This document shows positions 39,085 through 46,901 of a stretch of 64,000 nucleotides of DNA, piece by piece. Position 1 is the first letter of the stretch. Each line of letters starts with the position of its first letter. Source of the DNA: an uncultured Clostridia bacterium. Its GTDB lineage: Bacteria > Bacillota > Clostridia > UMGS1883. Both the position numbers and the translations under genes were made by a program. The stretch spans positions 41,292 to 105,291 of the forward strand of contig CAKSFM010000010.1 of the NCBI GenBank assembly GCA_934454525.1, written 5' to 3'. The notes under the pieces were generated by a model. The model ran no database searches, was not told where the DNA came from, and worked only from the letters and a program-made list of their open reading frames with translations.

Positions 39085-39750
39085 TTGAACGAAAAGATAA
39101 CGGAATTTCTGAAAAGCCGTCTGGTGAGTGATATCGGATTTTCACGGTGTGACGATTCGCCTTTCCCAGGACTCAATAATGCCGTTTCAATCGTGATGCA
39201 CCTTTCCGAAGCGGTTGTGAATGGGATTGACGATGCTCCCACACATACATATTTTCATCATTACAGAACGATGAACGCTTATATCGACTCCGTTACGAAC
39301 GGTCTTGTGCTTTATCTGCAGGAGCTTGGGTTTAATGCGGCCGCGATTCCGTCAAGCCAGTCGATAAACGGACTTCAGGGTCTTTATTCGCACAAGAAAT
39401 GCGCCGTCCGCGCAGGCTTGGGGCAGATAGGGAAAAGCGCATTGTTTTTATCCTATAAATTCGGACCGCGTGTGCGGCTCGGAACCGTTTTCACGGACGC
39501 ACCGCTCGAAACGAAAAACTGCGCGGCGGAGGATATTTGCGGAGCGTGCAATATCTGCTCTCAAAAATGCGGAGCTATGGCGATAAAAAATGTTGCATAC
39601 CGCGAGGGAATGTGCCGCGGGGACATTTTTGACGCGCGCGCCTGCAGCGATTATATGAAAGATAAATTCAAAAATATCGGAAGGGGCGCTGTTTGCGGCG
39701 TTTGCATGAGAGTTTGCCCGAAAGGCATGGGAGGAATTAAAAATGGCTGA
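39085..39750 (+). CDS. Epoxyqueuosine reductase-like 4Fe-4S protein
   Basis: A 221-residue protein. The middle (VRAGLGQIGKSALFLSYKFG then RVRLGTVFTDAPLE) and the two clusters (CGACNICSQKCGAMAI and CGVCMRVCPKG) match the C-terminal half of QueG. It is much shorter than QueG and lacks the cobalamin-binding part, so it is a QueG-like ferredoxin rather than the queuosine enzyme. TTG 39085 is chosen since AGGAGG ends 8 bases before it; GTG 39076 lies inside that site. It overlaps the next gene by 8 bases. Confidence 0.8.
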   Translation: MNEKITEFLKSRLVSDIGFSRCDDSPFPGLNNAVSIVMHLSEAVVNGIDDAPTHTYFHHYRTMNAYIDSVTNGLVLYLQELGFNAAAIPSSQSINGLQGLYSHKKCAVRAGLGQIGKSALFLSYKFGPRVRLGTVFTDAPLETKNCAAEDICGACNICSQKCGAMAIKNVAYREGMCRGDIFDARACSDYMKDKFKNIGRGAVCGVCMRVCPKGMGGIKNG

Positions 39751-40459
39751 AAAGTGGAACGGTTTTGATACTGAAAAATTTGATTTTAACGGAAGAGAAG
39801 CAATTGTTGTTTTTGCCGCGGAGGAAAACAGAACGGCAAAATGGCTTATGAAAACAGAATATTTCGGAGCATTTCCGAATGCGGAAATTGAGCTTGTGCG
39901 CCGCGGCTTTAATCTCGCATATGTTGCAAATGAAACGCGCTGGTGCACGGATTCCGATGTGGACGCAAAGGCGGATTATGTGCGTTTTCTTGCAAAAAAA
40001 TACGGATTTGAGAAAAAATGCGCCGTTGTGGGAATGAGCTGCGGAGGCATGATAGGCGTTAAGTTTGCCGCAAAGTACCCGGATATGGTGTCAGCGCTTT
40101 ATCTTGACGCGCCCGTTATGAACCTGCTCAGCTGCCCGGCAGGCTTAGGAAAAGGAACGGACAGCATGTGGGAAGAATTTAAGCGCGCAAGGGGAATGGA
40201 TATGGCGCAGCTCATTTCCTACAGATATAATCCGATTGACGTTATGGACAGCCTTGCGGAGCATAAGAAGCCTGTGCTGCTCGTTTGCGGAGACAGCGAT
40301 GGCGTTGTTCCCTATGAGGAAAACGGCGCGCTTTTGCGAGAATGTTATGAAAAGCACGGCGTTCCGATTACGGTTATCGTCAAAAAGGGGTGTGACCACC
40401 ATCCGCACGGCTTTGATGACCCTGCGCCCATTGTTGAATTTATCGAAAAGAATACATAA
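39743..40459 (+). CDS. Alpha/beta hydrolase
   Basis: A 238-residue hydrolase: nucleophile elbow VVGMSCGGMIG (Ser in GxSxG), acid region LLVCGDSDGVVPYEENG and His region KKGCDHHPHGFDDP. No signal peptide. The substrate is unknown. Its last residues and stop (Asn-Thr-TAA) lie in the left arm of a 33-bp inverted repeat whose other arm covers the end of the convergent small ORF. Confidence 0.85.
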   Translation: MAEKWNGFDTEKFDFNGREAIVVFAAEENRTAKWLMKTEYFGAFPNAEIELVRRGFNLAYVANETRWCTDSDVDAKADYVRFLAKKYGFEKKCAVVGMSCGGMIGVKFAAKYPDMVSALYLDAPVMNLLSCPAGLGKGTDSMWEEFKRARGMDMAQLISYRYNPIDVMDSLAEHKKPVLLVCGDSDGVVPYEENGALLRECYEKHGVPITVIVKKGCDHHPHGFDDPAPIVEFIEKNT

Positions 40460-40468
40460 ACATAAATA

Positions 40469-40508
40469 GGCAGCAGCAAAATGAAATCACATTTTGCTGC
40501 TGCCCCTT
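40469..40508 (+). terminator. Terminator after the alpha/beta hydrolase gene
   Basis: A 15-bp stem (40469-40483 with 40490-40504) and a CCTTTT tail. A second palindrome, GCCCCTTTTGGGGC, follows directly. Confidence 0.8.
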
Positions 40509-40523
40509 TTGGGGCGAAAGAAA

Positions 40524-40800
40524 TAGGCATAACAGATTCGAACACATGCGCCCAATGCTTGTTAAATTTCCGCTCAGCCGTTCTTTCGGGATTCGCAAGG
40601 CGACAGCCTTGCTTCACCCTGCAATAACCGCTGAACAAAAATTTTCCAGCGCATTGGGTCTGCGAGTTCAAAAAGAGCAAATTTTTTGCAGGAAAAGGCA
40701 AAAGCGCAGTTAATAGTTTATCTATTAACGAGCATTTTAACGCATTATTGCGACAAATTTGCCTTTTTGAACCGCATGATGTTCGAGTCTGTTATGCCTA
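40524..40800 (+). mobile_element. MITE-like element, family 1, copy 1
   Basis: A 277-bp element with terminal inverted repeats TAGGCATAACAGAYTCGAACA and TA at both ends, consistent with TA target duplication as in IS630/Tc1-type MITEs. It has no coding capacity. It can fold into nested stems: CCCAATGC (40551-40558) with GCATTGGG (40651-40658), TCAGCCGTT (40574-40582) with AACCGCTGA (40626-40634), GCAAGGC/GCCTTGC, and GTTAATAG/CTATTAAC. Two further copies are at 53088 (inverted) and 63853. Confidence 0.8.
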
Positions 40801-40991
40801 GTGCAGAACGGACAAACTGAACCCGAAGGCGTACAAGGGTACTCCGAGAGGTGAAGTTTGTTCGTAGCATAAAGCTTCTTTCACAGAAATTCGTTAAGCA
40901 ACGAATTTCTACATTTAATTTTTTAGATTGTTTGTTCTGATTCCTCATTCGCTTTATGTGTTCTGTGCATTTTGCTGCTGCCCCTTTATGT

Positions 40992-41111
40992 TTATGTATT
41001 TGATTTCCACCTCAGCAGAAGCGCTGCACCGCTGATTGCCAGCAGTGCGGCGTCTTTTCGCGTTCCGCCCATATCGAGGAATTTTTCGATGCGTGATATA
41101 AGACCTTTCAT
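40992..41111 (-). CDS. 39-residue membrane peptide in the metal regulon
   Basis: ATG at 41111 has GGAGG 6-7 bases upstream; 39 codons follow. The N-terminus is amphipathic (MKGLISRIEKFLDMGGTRK) and the rest is a single hydrophobic helix (DAALLAISGAALLLRW). It has its own promoter with a CsoR-like operator at the transcription start, so it probably responds to the same metal as the regulators beside it. No family recognised. The stop codon lies in the right arm of a 33-bp inverted repeat. Confidence 0.65.
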   Translation of the reverse strand: MKGLISRIEKFLDMGGTRKDAALLAISGAALLLRWKSNT

Positions 41112-41173
41112 ATAAAAACCTCCGTCGGCACTATGCCTGAATATAGTCACCTCTTAATGCTCATATATACATA

Positions 41174-41217
41174 TAGGGGTATGGGTATATTATAGGCAGA
41201 AAAGAACGCTTTGCCAA
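41174..41217 (-). promoter_or_regulatory. Promoter and CsoR-like operator of the small peptide gene
   Basis: On the minus strand TTGGCA (41212-41217), 17 bases, TATAAT (41189-41194), then ATACCCATACCCCTAT (41173-41188), a G/C-tract CsoR-type site at the start of transcription. Confidence 0.7.
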
Positions 41218-41222
41218 GAAAA

Positions 41223-41498
41223 TTATTTCATATTGGCAAAGCGTTCAACAGCTTTGGTGAAGCTTTCGATTGTTTTTTCCGCATCTCCATGCTCAATGCC
41301 ATCGCGCACACAGTGCTTAATATGTCCCTCAAGGACAACCTGTCCACACCTGTGCAGAGCGGATTTTGCCGCATTTATCTGCGAAAGCACATCCTCGCAG
41401 GGAATATCTTCATCAACCATTCTGTCAATTGCCTGAACCTGCCCGATGATTTTTTTCAGCCGGCGGTGCAGATTTTCCGCGTCCATACATTGTTTCAT
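41223..41498 (-). CDS. CsoR/RcnR-family metal-sensing repressor (1)
   Basis: A 91-residue all-helical repressor of the DUF156 family: MDAENLHRRLKKIIGQVQAI, Cys in EDIPCEDVLSQI, then His and Cys in EGHIKHCVRDG, the Cys-His-Cys ligand set of copper-sensing CsoR. ATG 41498 has AAAGGAAG upstream. Its own promoter carries a site ATACCTATATGGGTAT, so it is probably autoregulated and acts on the small peptide gene too. Confidence 0.88.
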   Translation of the reverse strand: MKQCMDAENLHRRLKKIIGQVQAIDRMVDEDIPCEDVLSQINAAKSALHRCGQVVLEGHIKHCVRDGIEHGDAEKTIESFTKAVERFANMK

Positions 41499-41526
41499 AC
41501 CGGAGCTTCCTTTCAGAAGTATATTA

Positions 41527-41577
41527 ATACCCATATAGGTATAATGTAATTATAACTTTTTTTATTTGTTTTGTCAA
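41527..41577 (-). promoter_or_regulatory. Promoter and operator of csoR-like gene 1
   Basis: On the minus strand TTGACA (41572-41577), 17 bases, TATAAT (41549-41554), a perfect consensus, followed by ATACCTATATGGGTAT (41527-41542). Confidence 0.8.
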
Positions 41578-41586
41578 TAAAAATAC

Positions 41587-41615
41587 TTGACATATACCCC
41601 ATAGGGGTATATACT
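41587..41615 (+). promoter_or_regulatory. Promoter with CsoR-type operator in its spacer (csoR2-copA)
   Basis: TTGACA (41587-41592), 17 bases, TATACT (41610-41615). The spacer is a perfect palindrome TATACCCC-ATA-GGGGTATA (41593-41611), the classic CsoR layout. Confidence 0.85.
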
Positions 41616-41656
41616 GACGGTGAGGAATAAAGAAACATCGAACGGGGGTATAATAA

Positions 41657-41968
41657 ATGGAGGAAAAGGCGGCACATTGTGAATGCTGCAGAAAAAAGGA
41701 CAGTCCGCGCAGTGATGAAATGCGGCGGTCGCTGCAAAATCGGTTAAGCCGCATGGCGGGGCAGCTCGGCGGCATATCGGCGATGATTGACGATAACCGT
41801 TACTGCGGCGATATTCTGATTCAGCTGAGTGCGGTTATGAGTGCACTCAGGTCGTTCGGATATATCATTTTGCAGGATCATATGGAAACCTGCGTTGCAG
41901 AGAAAATCAGGGGAAACGATGAAAGCATAATTGATGAAACGGTTGAGCTGATAAAAAAATTAAGATGA
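41657..41968 (+). CDS. csoR: CsoR/RcnR-family metal-sensing repressor (2)
   Basis: A 103-residue CsoR-type repressor: RSLQNRLSRMAGQLGGISAM, Cys in NRYCGDILIQ, His and Cys in QDHMETCVAEK. The N-terminus adds a Cys-rich tail (HCECCRKK) not found in repressor 1. It is cotranscribed with copA under a CsoR operator, so it is the copper sensor of this operon. Confidence 0.9.
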   Translation: MEEKAAHCECCRKKDSPRSDEMRRSLQNRLSRMAGQLGGISAMIDDNRYCGDILIQLSAVMSALRSFGYIILQDHMETCVAEKIRGNDESIIDETVELIKKLR

Positions 41969-41983
41969 TTTCGGGGCGATTTT

Positions 41984-44503
41984 ATGGTTACAAAAAAATT
42001 TGATGTCAGCGGAATGACATGTGCCGCCTGCAGTGCGCATGTTGAAAAGGCGGTTCAGAGTGTTGACGGGGTGAACAGCGTTTCGGTCAGTCTGCTGACA
42101 AATTCAATGACGGTTACGTTTGCCGCACCGGCGACTGCGGAAAAAATCTGCACGGCGGTTGATTCGGCAGGGTACGGTGCGGCGCTGCACGGAAGCGAAC
42201 ATAGCAAGGAAGCGGATAACGGCGGCGAACTCCGTGCGCTGAAGTTCAGGCTGATTGCATCCGTCTGCCTGCTGCTGCCGCTGATGTATGTTTCAATGGG
42301 GCATGTTATGTGGGAGTGGCGGCTTCCGTTCAATGCGGTGAAGAATCCGCTTGCACTCGGACTTTATGAGCTTGTAGTGACGGCAGTTATCATGATTATA
42401 AACGGCAGATTTTTCACGAGCGGTTTTAAAAGCGCGCTGCACGGAGCACCGAACATGGACACGCTTGTGGCGCTCGGCAGCGGCAGCTCGTTTGTGTACA
42501 GCCTTGTGCTGCTTTTTATGATGACGGCGGCGGACGGAGCACACGCAATGCATCTTCTGCACGAATTGTATTTTGAGTCGGCTGCTATGATACTTACGCT
42601 GATAACGGTCGGGAAAACGCTGGAGGCATACAGCAAGGGAAAAACAACCGACGCGATAAAAAAGCTTATGGAGCTTGCACCCGATTTTGCAAGAGTTATC
42701 CGTGACGGAAAGGAAATCACAATTCCGGCGTCTGAGGTTGAAAACGGCAATATATTTACCGTCCGCCCGGGGGAAAGGATTCCCGTGGACGGAGAGGTGC
42801 GCGAGGGTGCCGGTGCAGTTGATGAATCAGCGCTGACGGGTGAAAGTGTGCCGGTTGAAAAATATGCCGGAAGCAGAGTGAGCGCCGCAACGGTGAATAA
42901 AAACGGGTATCTCACCTGCACGGCAACGCATGTCGGAAACGACACAACGTTCAGCAGAATAATTGAAATGGTGGAAAATGCCGCGTCACAAAAGGCACCG
43001 ATTGCAAAAATTGCCGACAGAGTGTCGGGTGTTTTCGTTCCGGCAGTGATTATTATTGCGGCAATCACGGCGATTGTGTGGGCAATTGCCGGAAAAGGCA
43101 CGGGATTTGTTCTGGCGCGCGCGGTAAGTGTGCTTGTGATAAGCTGCCCGTGCGCTCTCGGACTTGCAACTCCTGTTGCAATTATGACCGGAAGCGGCAC
43201 GGGTGCGCGAAACGGAATTTTGTTTAAAACGGCAGCTGCTCTTGAAAATGCCGGCAAAACCGAAATTGCAGTGCTTGATAAGACCGGCACGGTAACATCC
43301 GGCACTCCGCGTGTGACCGATATTAGTCCGTTCGGCGGAGCATCGGAAAAGGAACTTTCGGAAATTGCCGCCGCGCTTGAGAGAAAAAGCGAGCATCCGC
43401 TGGCAGAGGCAGTTTGTGAATATGCCGACAGGAATAATATTGCAAAGCTTGAAGCAGTTAAATTCTCTGCAATACCGGGAAAAGGCGTTCGTGCGGAAAT
43501 CGGCGGAAAAACGGCGCTCGGAGGAAATGCCCTATTTATGAATGAGAACGGTCTGCTTGATGAAAAACTGACCGCGGAGGGGAACAGGCTTGCGGAGCAG
43601 GGAAAGACGCCTTTGTATTTCGCATACGATGGAAAACCGCTCGGAATTATTGCTGCTGCGGATTCAATCCGCCCCGACAGCGCAGGGGCAGTCGGAGAGC
43701 TGAAAAAACTCGGTCTGCTTGTCGTTATGCTGACCGGTGACAATCGCCGCAGCGCAAACGCCGTGCAAAGCAAGGTTTTAACGGACGCGGTTATTTCGGA
43801 TGTTCTTCCGCAGGATAAGGAATCAGTGGTGCGCCGCTTGTCGGAATACGGGAAAACGGCAATGATAGGAGATGGAATAAACGATGCGCCGGCGCTCACG
43901 CGTGCCGACACGGGAATTGCAATCGGCGCAGGAACGGATATTGCAATCGACGCTGCCGATGTGGTGCTCATGCGGTCGGAGCTGACGGACGCAGCAGCTG
44001 CGATTCGGCTTTCAAGAAAAGTGCTTAAGATTATTCATCAGAATCTGTTCTGGGCATTTTTCTACAACTGCATCGGAATTCCGATTGCGGCAGGTGTGCT
44101 TATCCCGACGTTCTCAATTCAGCTCGACCCCATGTTCGGTGCGGCTGCAATGAGCCTTTCAAGCTTCTGCGTTGTGACAAATGCGCTTCGGCTGAGCTTT
44201 TTCAATCCGAGAAAAAGCTTAAAGGAAAATAAGCAAAGAAAAATCGCCGTTCCGAATTTCATGGCGGCGGAAAATAAAGAGGAGGATAAATATATGACAA
44301 AAACGGTTTATATTGACGGAATGATGTGCAATCACTGCAAGGCGCACGTTGAGAAAGCGCTTTCGGCGCTGCCCGGAGTAACGGCGGTAAGCGTAAGCCT
44401 TGAGGGAAAGAAAGCGGTTGTTACGGCGGATACCGCTTTGGAGGATTCGCTTCTGCGCGAAACGGTGGAAAAAGCCGGATACACTCCGGCCGGAATAGAG
44501 TGA
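41984..44503 (+). CDS. copA: Copper-exporting P1B-type ATPase with fused CopZ-like domain
   Basis: An 839-residue P1B-ATPase. N-terminal heavy-metal domain (GMTCAACSAHVEKAV; Cys13, Cys16), TGES, membrane CPC (Cys388-Pro-Cys390), phosphorylation Asp432 in DKTGT, HP motif SEHPLAEAV, GDGINDAPAL, and TM7-8 signatures YN and MSLSS of the Cu(I) subgroup. After a linker, a second metal domain (YIDGMMCNHCKAHVEKAL; Cys782, Cys785) ends the protein. This C-terminal domain has its own ribosome site and ATG at 44294, as if copZ had fused to copA. It exports Cu(I) from the cytoplasm. Confidence 0.93.
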   Translation: MVTKKFDVSGMTCAACSAHVEKAVQSVDGVNSVSVSLLTNSMTVTFAAPATAEKICTAVDSAGYGAALHGSEHSKEADNGGELRALKFRLIASVCLLLPLMYVSMGHVMWEWRLPFNAVKNPLALGLYELVVTAVIMIINGRFFTSGFKSALHGAPNMDTLVALGSGSSFVYSLVLLFMMTAADGAHAMHLLHELYFESAAMILTLITVGKTLEAYSKGKTTDAIKKLMELAPDFARVIRDGKEITIPASEVENGNIFTVRPGERIPVDGEVREGAGAVDESALTGESVPVEKYAGSRVSAATVNKNGYLTCTATHVGNDTTFSRIIEMVENAASQKAPIAKIADRVSGVFVPAVIIIAAITAIVWAIAGKGTGFVLARAVSVLVISCPCALGLATPVAIMTGSGTGARNGILFKTAAALENAGKTEIAVLDKTGTVTSGTPRVTDISPFGGASEKELSEIAAALERKSEHPLAEAVCEYADRNNIAKLEAVKFSAIPGKGVRAEIGGKTALGGNALFMNENGLLDEKLTAEGNRLAEQGKTPLYFAYDGKPLGIIAAADSIRPDSAGAVGELKKLGLLVVMLTGDNRRSANAVQSKVLTDAVISDVLPQDKESVVRRLSEYGKTAMIGDGINDAPALTRADTGIAIGAGTDIAIDAADVVLMRSELTDAAAAIRLSRKVLKIIHQNLFWAFFYNCIGIPIAAGVLIPTFSIQLDPMFGAAAMSLSSFCVVTNALRLSFFNPRKSLKENKQRKIAVPNFMAAENKEEDKYMTKTVYIDGMMCNHCKAHVEKALSALPGVTAVSVSLEGKKAVVTADTALEDSLLRETVEKAGYTPAGIE
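44279..44503 (+). CDS. Possible separately translated CopZ chaperone inside copA
   Basis: GAGGAGG (44279-44285), eight bases, ATG (44294) in frame give a 69-residue CopZ-like protein (MTKTVYIDGMMCNHCKAH...) identical to the C-terminus of CopA. Size and fold fit free CopZ, which carries Cu(I) to CopA. The coordinates here include the ribosome site; translation would run 44294-44503. Confidence 0.55.
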   Translation, partial: EEDKYMTKTVYIDGMMCNHCKAHVEKALSALPGVTAVSVSLEGKKAVVTADTALEDSLLRETVEKAGYTPAGIE

Positions 44504-44509
44504 ACAGCA

Positions 44510-44544
44510 GGCTGCGGCAAATTCATTTTGCCGCAGCCGTTTTT
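44510..44544 (+). terminator. Terminator after copA
   Basis: A 12-bp stem (44510-44521 with 44527-44538) followed by GTTTTT. Confidence 0.88.
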
Positions 44545-44579
44545 ATGCGAAAAAAACGCGAAAATTCACAGAATTTTAA

Positions 44580-44608
44580 TTGAAATTACCTCTGAGCTGT
44601 GGTATTAT
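44580..44608 (+). promoter_or_regulatory. Promoter of the clp gene
   Basis: TTGAAA (44580-44585), 17 bases, TATTAT (44603-44608). Confidence 0.7.
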
Positions 44609-44669
44609 AAACTATACGGCATTATGCCGCGGTGCGGACGTCCGTGCCGGAGCAAGGGGGATGATATTA

Positions 44670-46901
44670 TTGTTGTGTTCACGCTGCAACAAAAATGTTG
44701 CCGTTATATTTATAACAAGACTTGAGAACGGAAAAAGCATAAATGAAGGACTTTGCATGCCATGTGCACGGGAGCTTGGAATCAACACCATGCAGCAGAT
44801 GGCCGGCGGACTTGACCTTGGGGATATGCAGAATCTTGAATCGCAGATGATGGAGATTATGGACGGAGAGGACAGCGGCGGAGCTTTCGGCGAATTTCTT
44901 TCCAACATTTTCGGTGCACCTGCCGAAAAGGACGAGCCGGAGGAGGAAAAGAGCGAAGAAAAGAGCGAAAAAAAGCATAAAGAAAAGAAAAAACGCCTGC
45001 TTGATTCGTTCGGAACAAATCTTACAAAAAAAGCGCGCGAGGGTCTTGTTGACAAGGTAATCGGGCGCGGAAGAGAAATAGAAAGGCTTGTGCAGATACT
45101 TAACCGCAGGACAAAGAATAACCCGGCGCTGCTCGGTGAACCGGGCGTTGGTAAAACGGCGATTGCGGAGGGTCTTGCAGAAAGAATCGCCGCCGGAAAT
45201 GTGCCGGAAAAGCTGCTTGACAAGGAAATATATCTGCTTGATTTCACGGCGATTGTTGCCGGAACTCAGTACCGCGGTCAGTTTGAAGCGCGGCTCAAGG
45301 GAATTATTGAAGAAACGAAAAAGCTCGGAAATATAATACTTGTTATTGATGAGCTGCATAATATTGTCGGCGCAGGGGATGCGGAAGGTGCAATGAGCGC
45401 CGCGAACATTCTTAAACCGGCGCTTGCAAGGGGAGAGATTCAGGTAATCGGCGCAACCACGCTTACGGAGTACCGCAAGTTTATTGAAAAGGATTCCGCG
45501 CTGGAAAGAAGATTTCAAACGGTTATCGTTGAAGAACCCTCGCCGGAGGAAACGGTTGAGGTTCTTACCGGGATAAAACAATATTATGAGGATTATCATA
45601 AAGTCAGAATCCCCGATGAGGTTATAAGAGCGGCGGTAAATCTTTCGACAAGATATATCACGGGGCGTTTTCTGCCGGATAAAGCGATTGACCTTATTGA
45701 TGAGGCGGGCAGCCGCGCCAATCTTAAAAATGCGCTGCTTGCTGCACAGGTGCGCACCGCAAAAGCGCTTGACGCGGCAAAATCCGAGCGCGAACAGTTT
45801 GAGGAAAAGTGCAGCTCTGAGCAGAGCGAGGAGGATTTTGCAAAGCTTGCGGAGCTGAAAACAAAGGAGTGCTCGCTGCAAAACGAGCTTGACAATATAA
45901 AAAACCAGGAAAAGGACGTTTATCTTACAACAGAGGACATTGCGCGCGTTGTTGAGGACTGGACGAAAATTCCCGTCCGCAAAATAACAGAGGAGGAAAC
46001 GGAAAGGCTTCTGAAGCTTGAGGAAAGACTTCACGAAAGAATAATCGGGCAGGATGACGCAGTCAGCGCGGTCAGCCGTGCAATTCGCCGTTCGCGCGCA
46101 CAGCTCTCAAAAAAGCGCCGCCCGGCGAGCTTCATTTTTGTCGGACCGACAGGCGTCGGCAAGACAGAGCTTGTAAAGCAGCTGGCTGTTGAGCTTTTTG
46201 ATTCCGGGGATTCGCTTATCCGCGTTGATATGTCGGAATTTATGGAGAAGCACACAGTGTCCAAACTTATCGGTTCGCCGCCGGGATATGTCGGATATGA
46301 CGATGCCGGTCAGCTCACCGAAAAGGTTCGCAGAAAGCCTTATTGCGTGATATTGTTTGACGAAATCGAAAAGGCTCACCCCGATGTTATGAATATTCTT
46401 TTGCAGATGCTTGATGACGGGCGGGTTACTGACAGTCACGGCAAGGTTGTCAGCTTTGAAAACGCCGTTATAGTAATGACAAGCAATGCCGGCAGTGACT
46501 GGAAAGGCGGCGGAATAGGATTTGCGGAAAGTGCAAGCCGCCAAAGAAGCGAAAAGGTTATGCGCGCGCTTAAAGCAATATTCCGGCCGGAATTCCTCAA
46601 CCGTGTTGATGAAATTGTGGTGTTCGGCGAGCTTAACCGAAGCGAAATGCTGAGCATACTTGATATTATGATCGGCGAACTTAATGAAATGCTTGCTGAA
46701 AAGGGCATGTCGCTTGTTGCTGAGGACGCAGTGCGCGAAATGCTTGTAACGGAAGCCGCTGCGGAGCATATGGGGGCGCGTCCGCTGCGCCGCCTGATTG
46801 AGCGGAAAATCGAAGATAAGCTTTCGGATATAATTATCCGCGGCGGCAGACCGAAAAAGATTACAGCCGCCGTTTCGGACGGGGAGATTGTATGTGAGTA
46901 A
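44670..46901 (+). CDS. Clp-family AAA+ ATPase with N-terminal zinc finger
   Basis: A 743-residue double-AAA+ protein of the ClpC/ClpB group. It opens with a zinc finger (MLCSRC and LCMPCARE; Cys3, Cys6, Cys29, Cys32) like McsA in place of the usual Clp N-domain, then a charged linker. Walker A motifs are GEPGVGKT (156-163) and GPTGVGKT (492-499); the second domain has DMSEFMEKHTVSKLIGSPPG. It would unfold proteins, with or without ClpP. A TTG start at 44670 is preferred: AAGGGGG ends 9 bases before it, while ATG 44661 touches that site. No clpP is nearby. Confidence 0.88.
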   Translation: MLCSRCNKNVAVIFITRLENGKSINEGLCMPCARELGINTMQQMAGGLDLGDMQNLESQMMEIMDGEDSGGAFGEFLSNIFGAPAEKDEPEEEKSEEKSEKKHKEKKKRLLDSFGTNLTKKAREGLVDKVIGRGREIERLVQILNRRTKNNPALLGEPGVGKTAIAEGLAERIAAGNVPEKLLDKEIYLLDFTAIVAGTQYRGQFEARLKGIIEETKKLGNIILVIDELHNIVGAGDAEGAMSAANILKPALARGEIQVIGATTLTEYRKFIEKDSALERRFQTVIVEEPSPEETVEVLTGIKQYYEDYHKVRIPDEVIRAAVNLSTRYITGRFLPDKAIDLIDEAGSRANLKNALLAAQVRTAKALDAAKSEREQFEEKCSSEQSEEDFAKLAELKTKECSLQNELDNIKNQEKDVYLTTEDIARVVEDWTKIPVRKITEEETERLLKLEERLHERIIGQDDAVSAVSRAIRRSRAQLSKKRRPASFIFVGPTGVGKTELVKQLAVELFDSGDSLIRVDMSEFMEKHTVSKLIGSPPGYVGYDDAGQLTEKVRRKPYCVILFDEIEKAHPDVMNILLQMLDDGRVTDSHGKVVSFENAVIVMTSNAGSDWKGGGIGFAESASRQRSEKVMRALKAIFRPEFLNRVDEIVVFGELNRSEMLSILDIMIGELNEMLAEKGMSLVAEDAVREMLVTEAAAEHMGARPLRRLIERKIEDKLSDIIIRGGRPKKITAAVSDGEIVCE

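Larger units (their letters stand above)
40451..41000. repeat. 33-bp inverted repeat flanking an inserted region
   Basis: The left arm (40451-40483) and right arm (40968-41000) match in inverted orientation at 31 of 33 positions (start AATACATAAACATAAA, end GCAGCAGCAAAATG). Each arm contains the Asn-Thr-TAA end of a gene. Between them lie a terminator (40469-40508), a family-1 MITE (40524-40800), and 165 bp of further hairpin-rich sequence without a gene, including GAAATTCGTT/AACGAATTTC near 40890-40915. Confidence 0.75.

Noticed and set aside
39085..39750. True epoxyqueuosine reductase QueG
   Set aside because: Too short and lacks the cobalamin-binding part; only the Fe/S half is similar.
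42364..43971. A 535-codon open frame on the minus strand opposite copA
   Set aside because: The plus strand has all P-type ATPase motifs; the opposite frame is Ser/Pro/Ala-rich, without ribosome site or family features, a shadow of GC-biased codons.
44679..46034. A 451-codon frame opposite the Clp ATPase gene
   Set aside because: Low-complexity Phe/Arg/Leu-rich product and no start signals; both AAA+ motifs are on the other strand.
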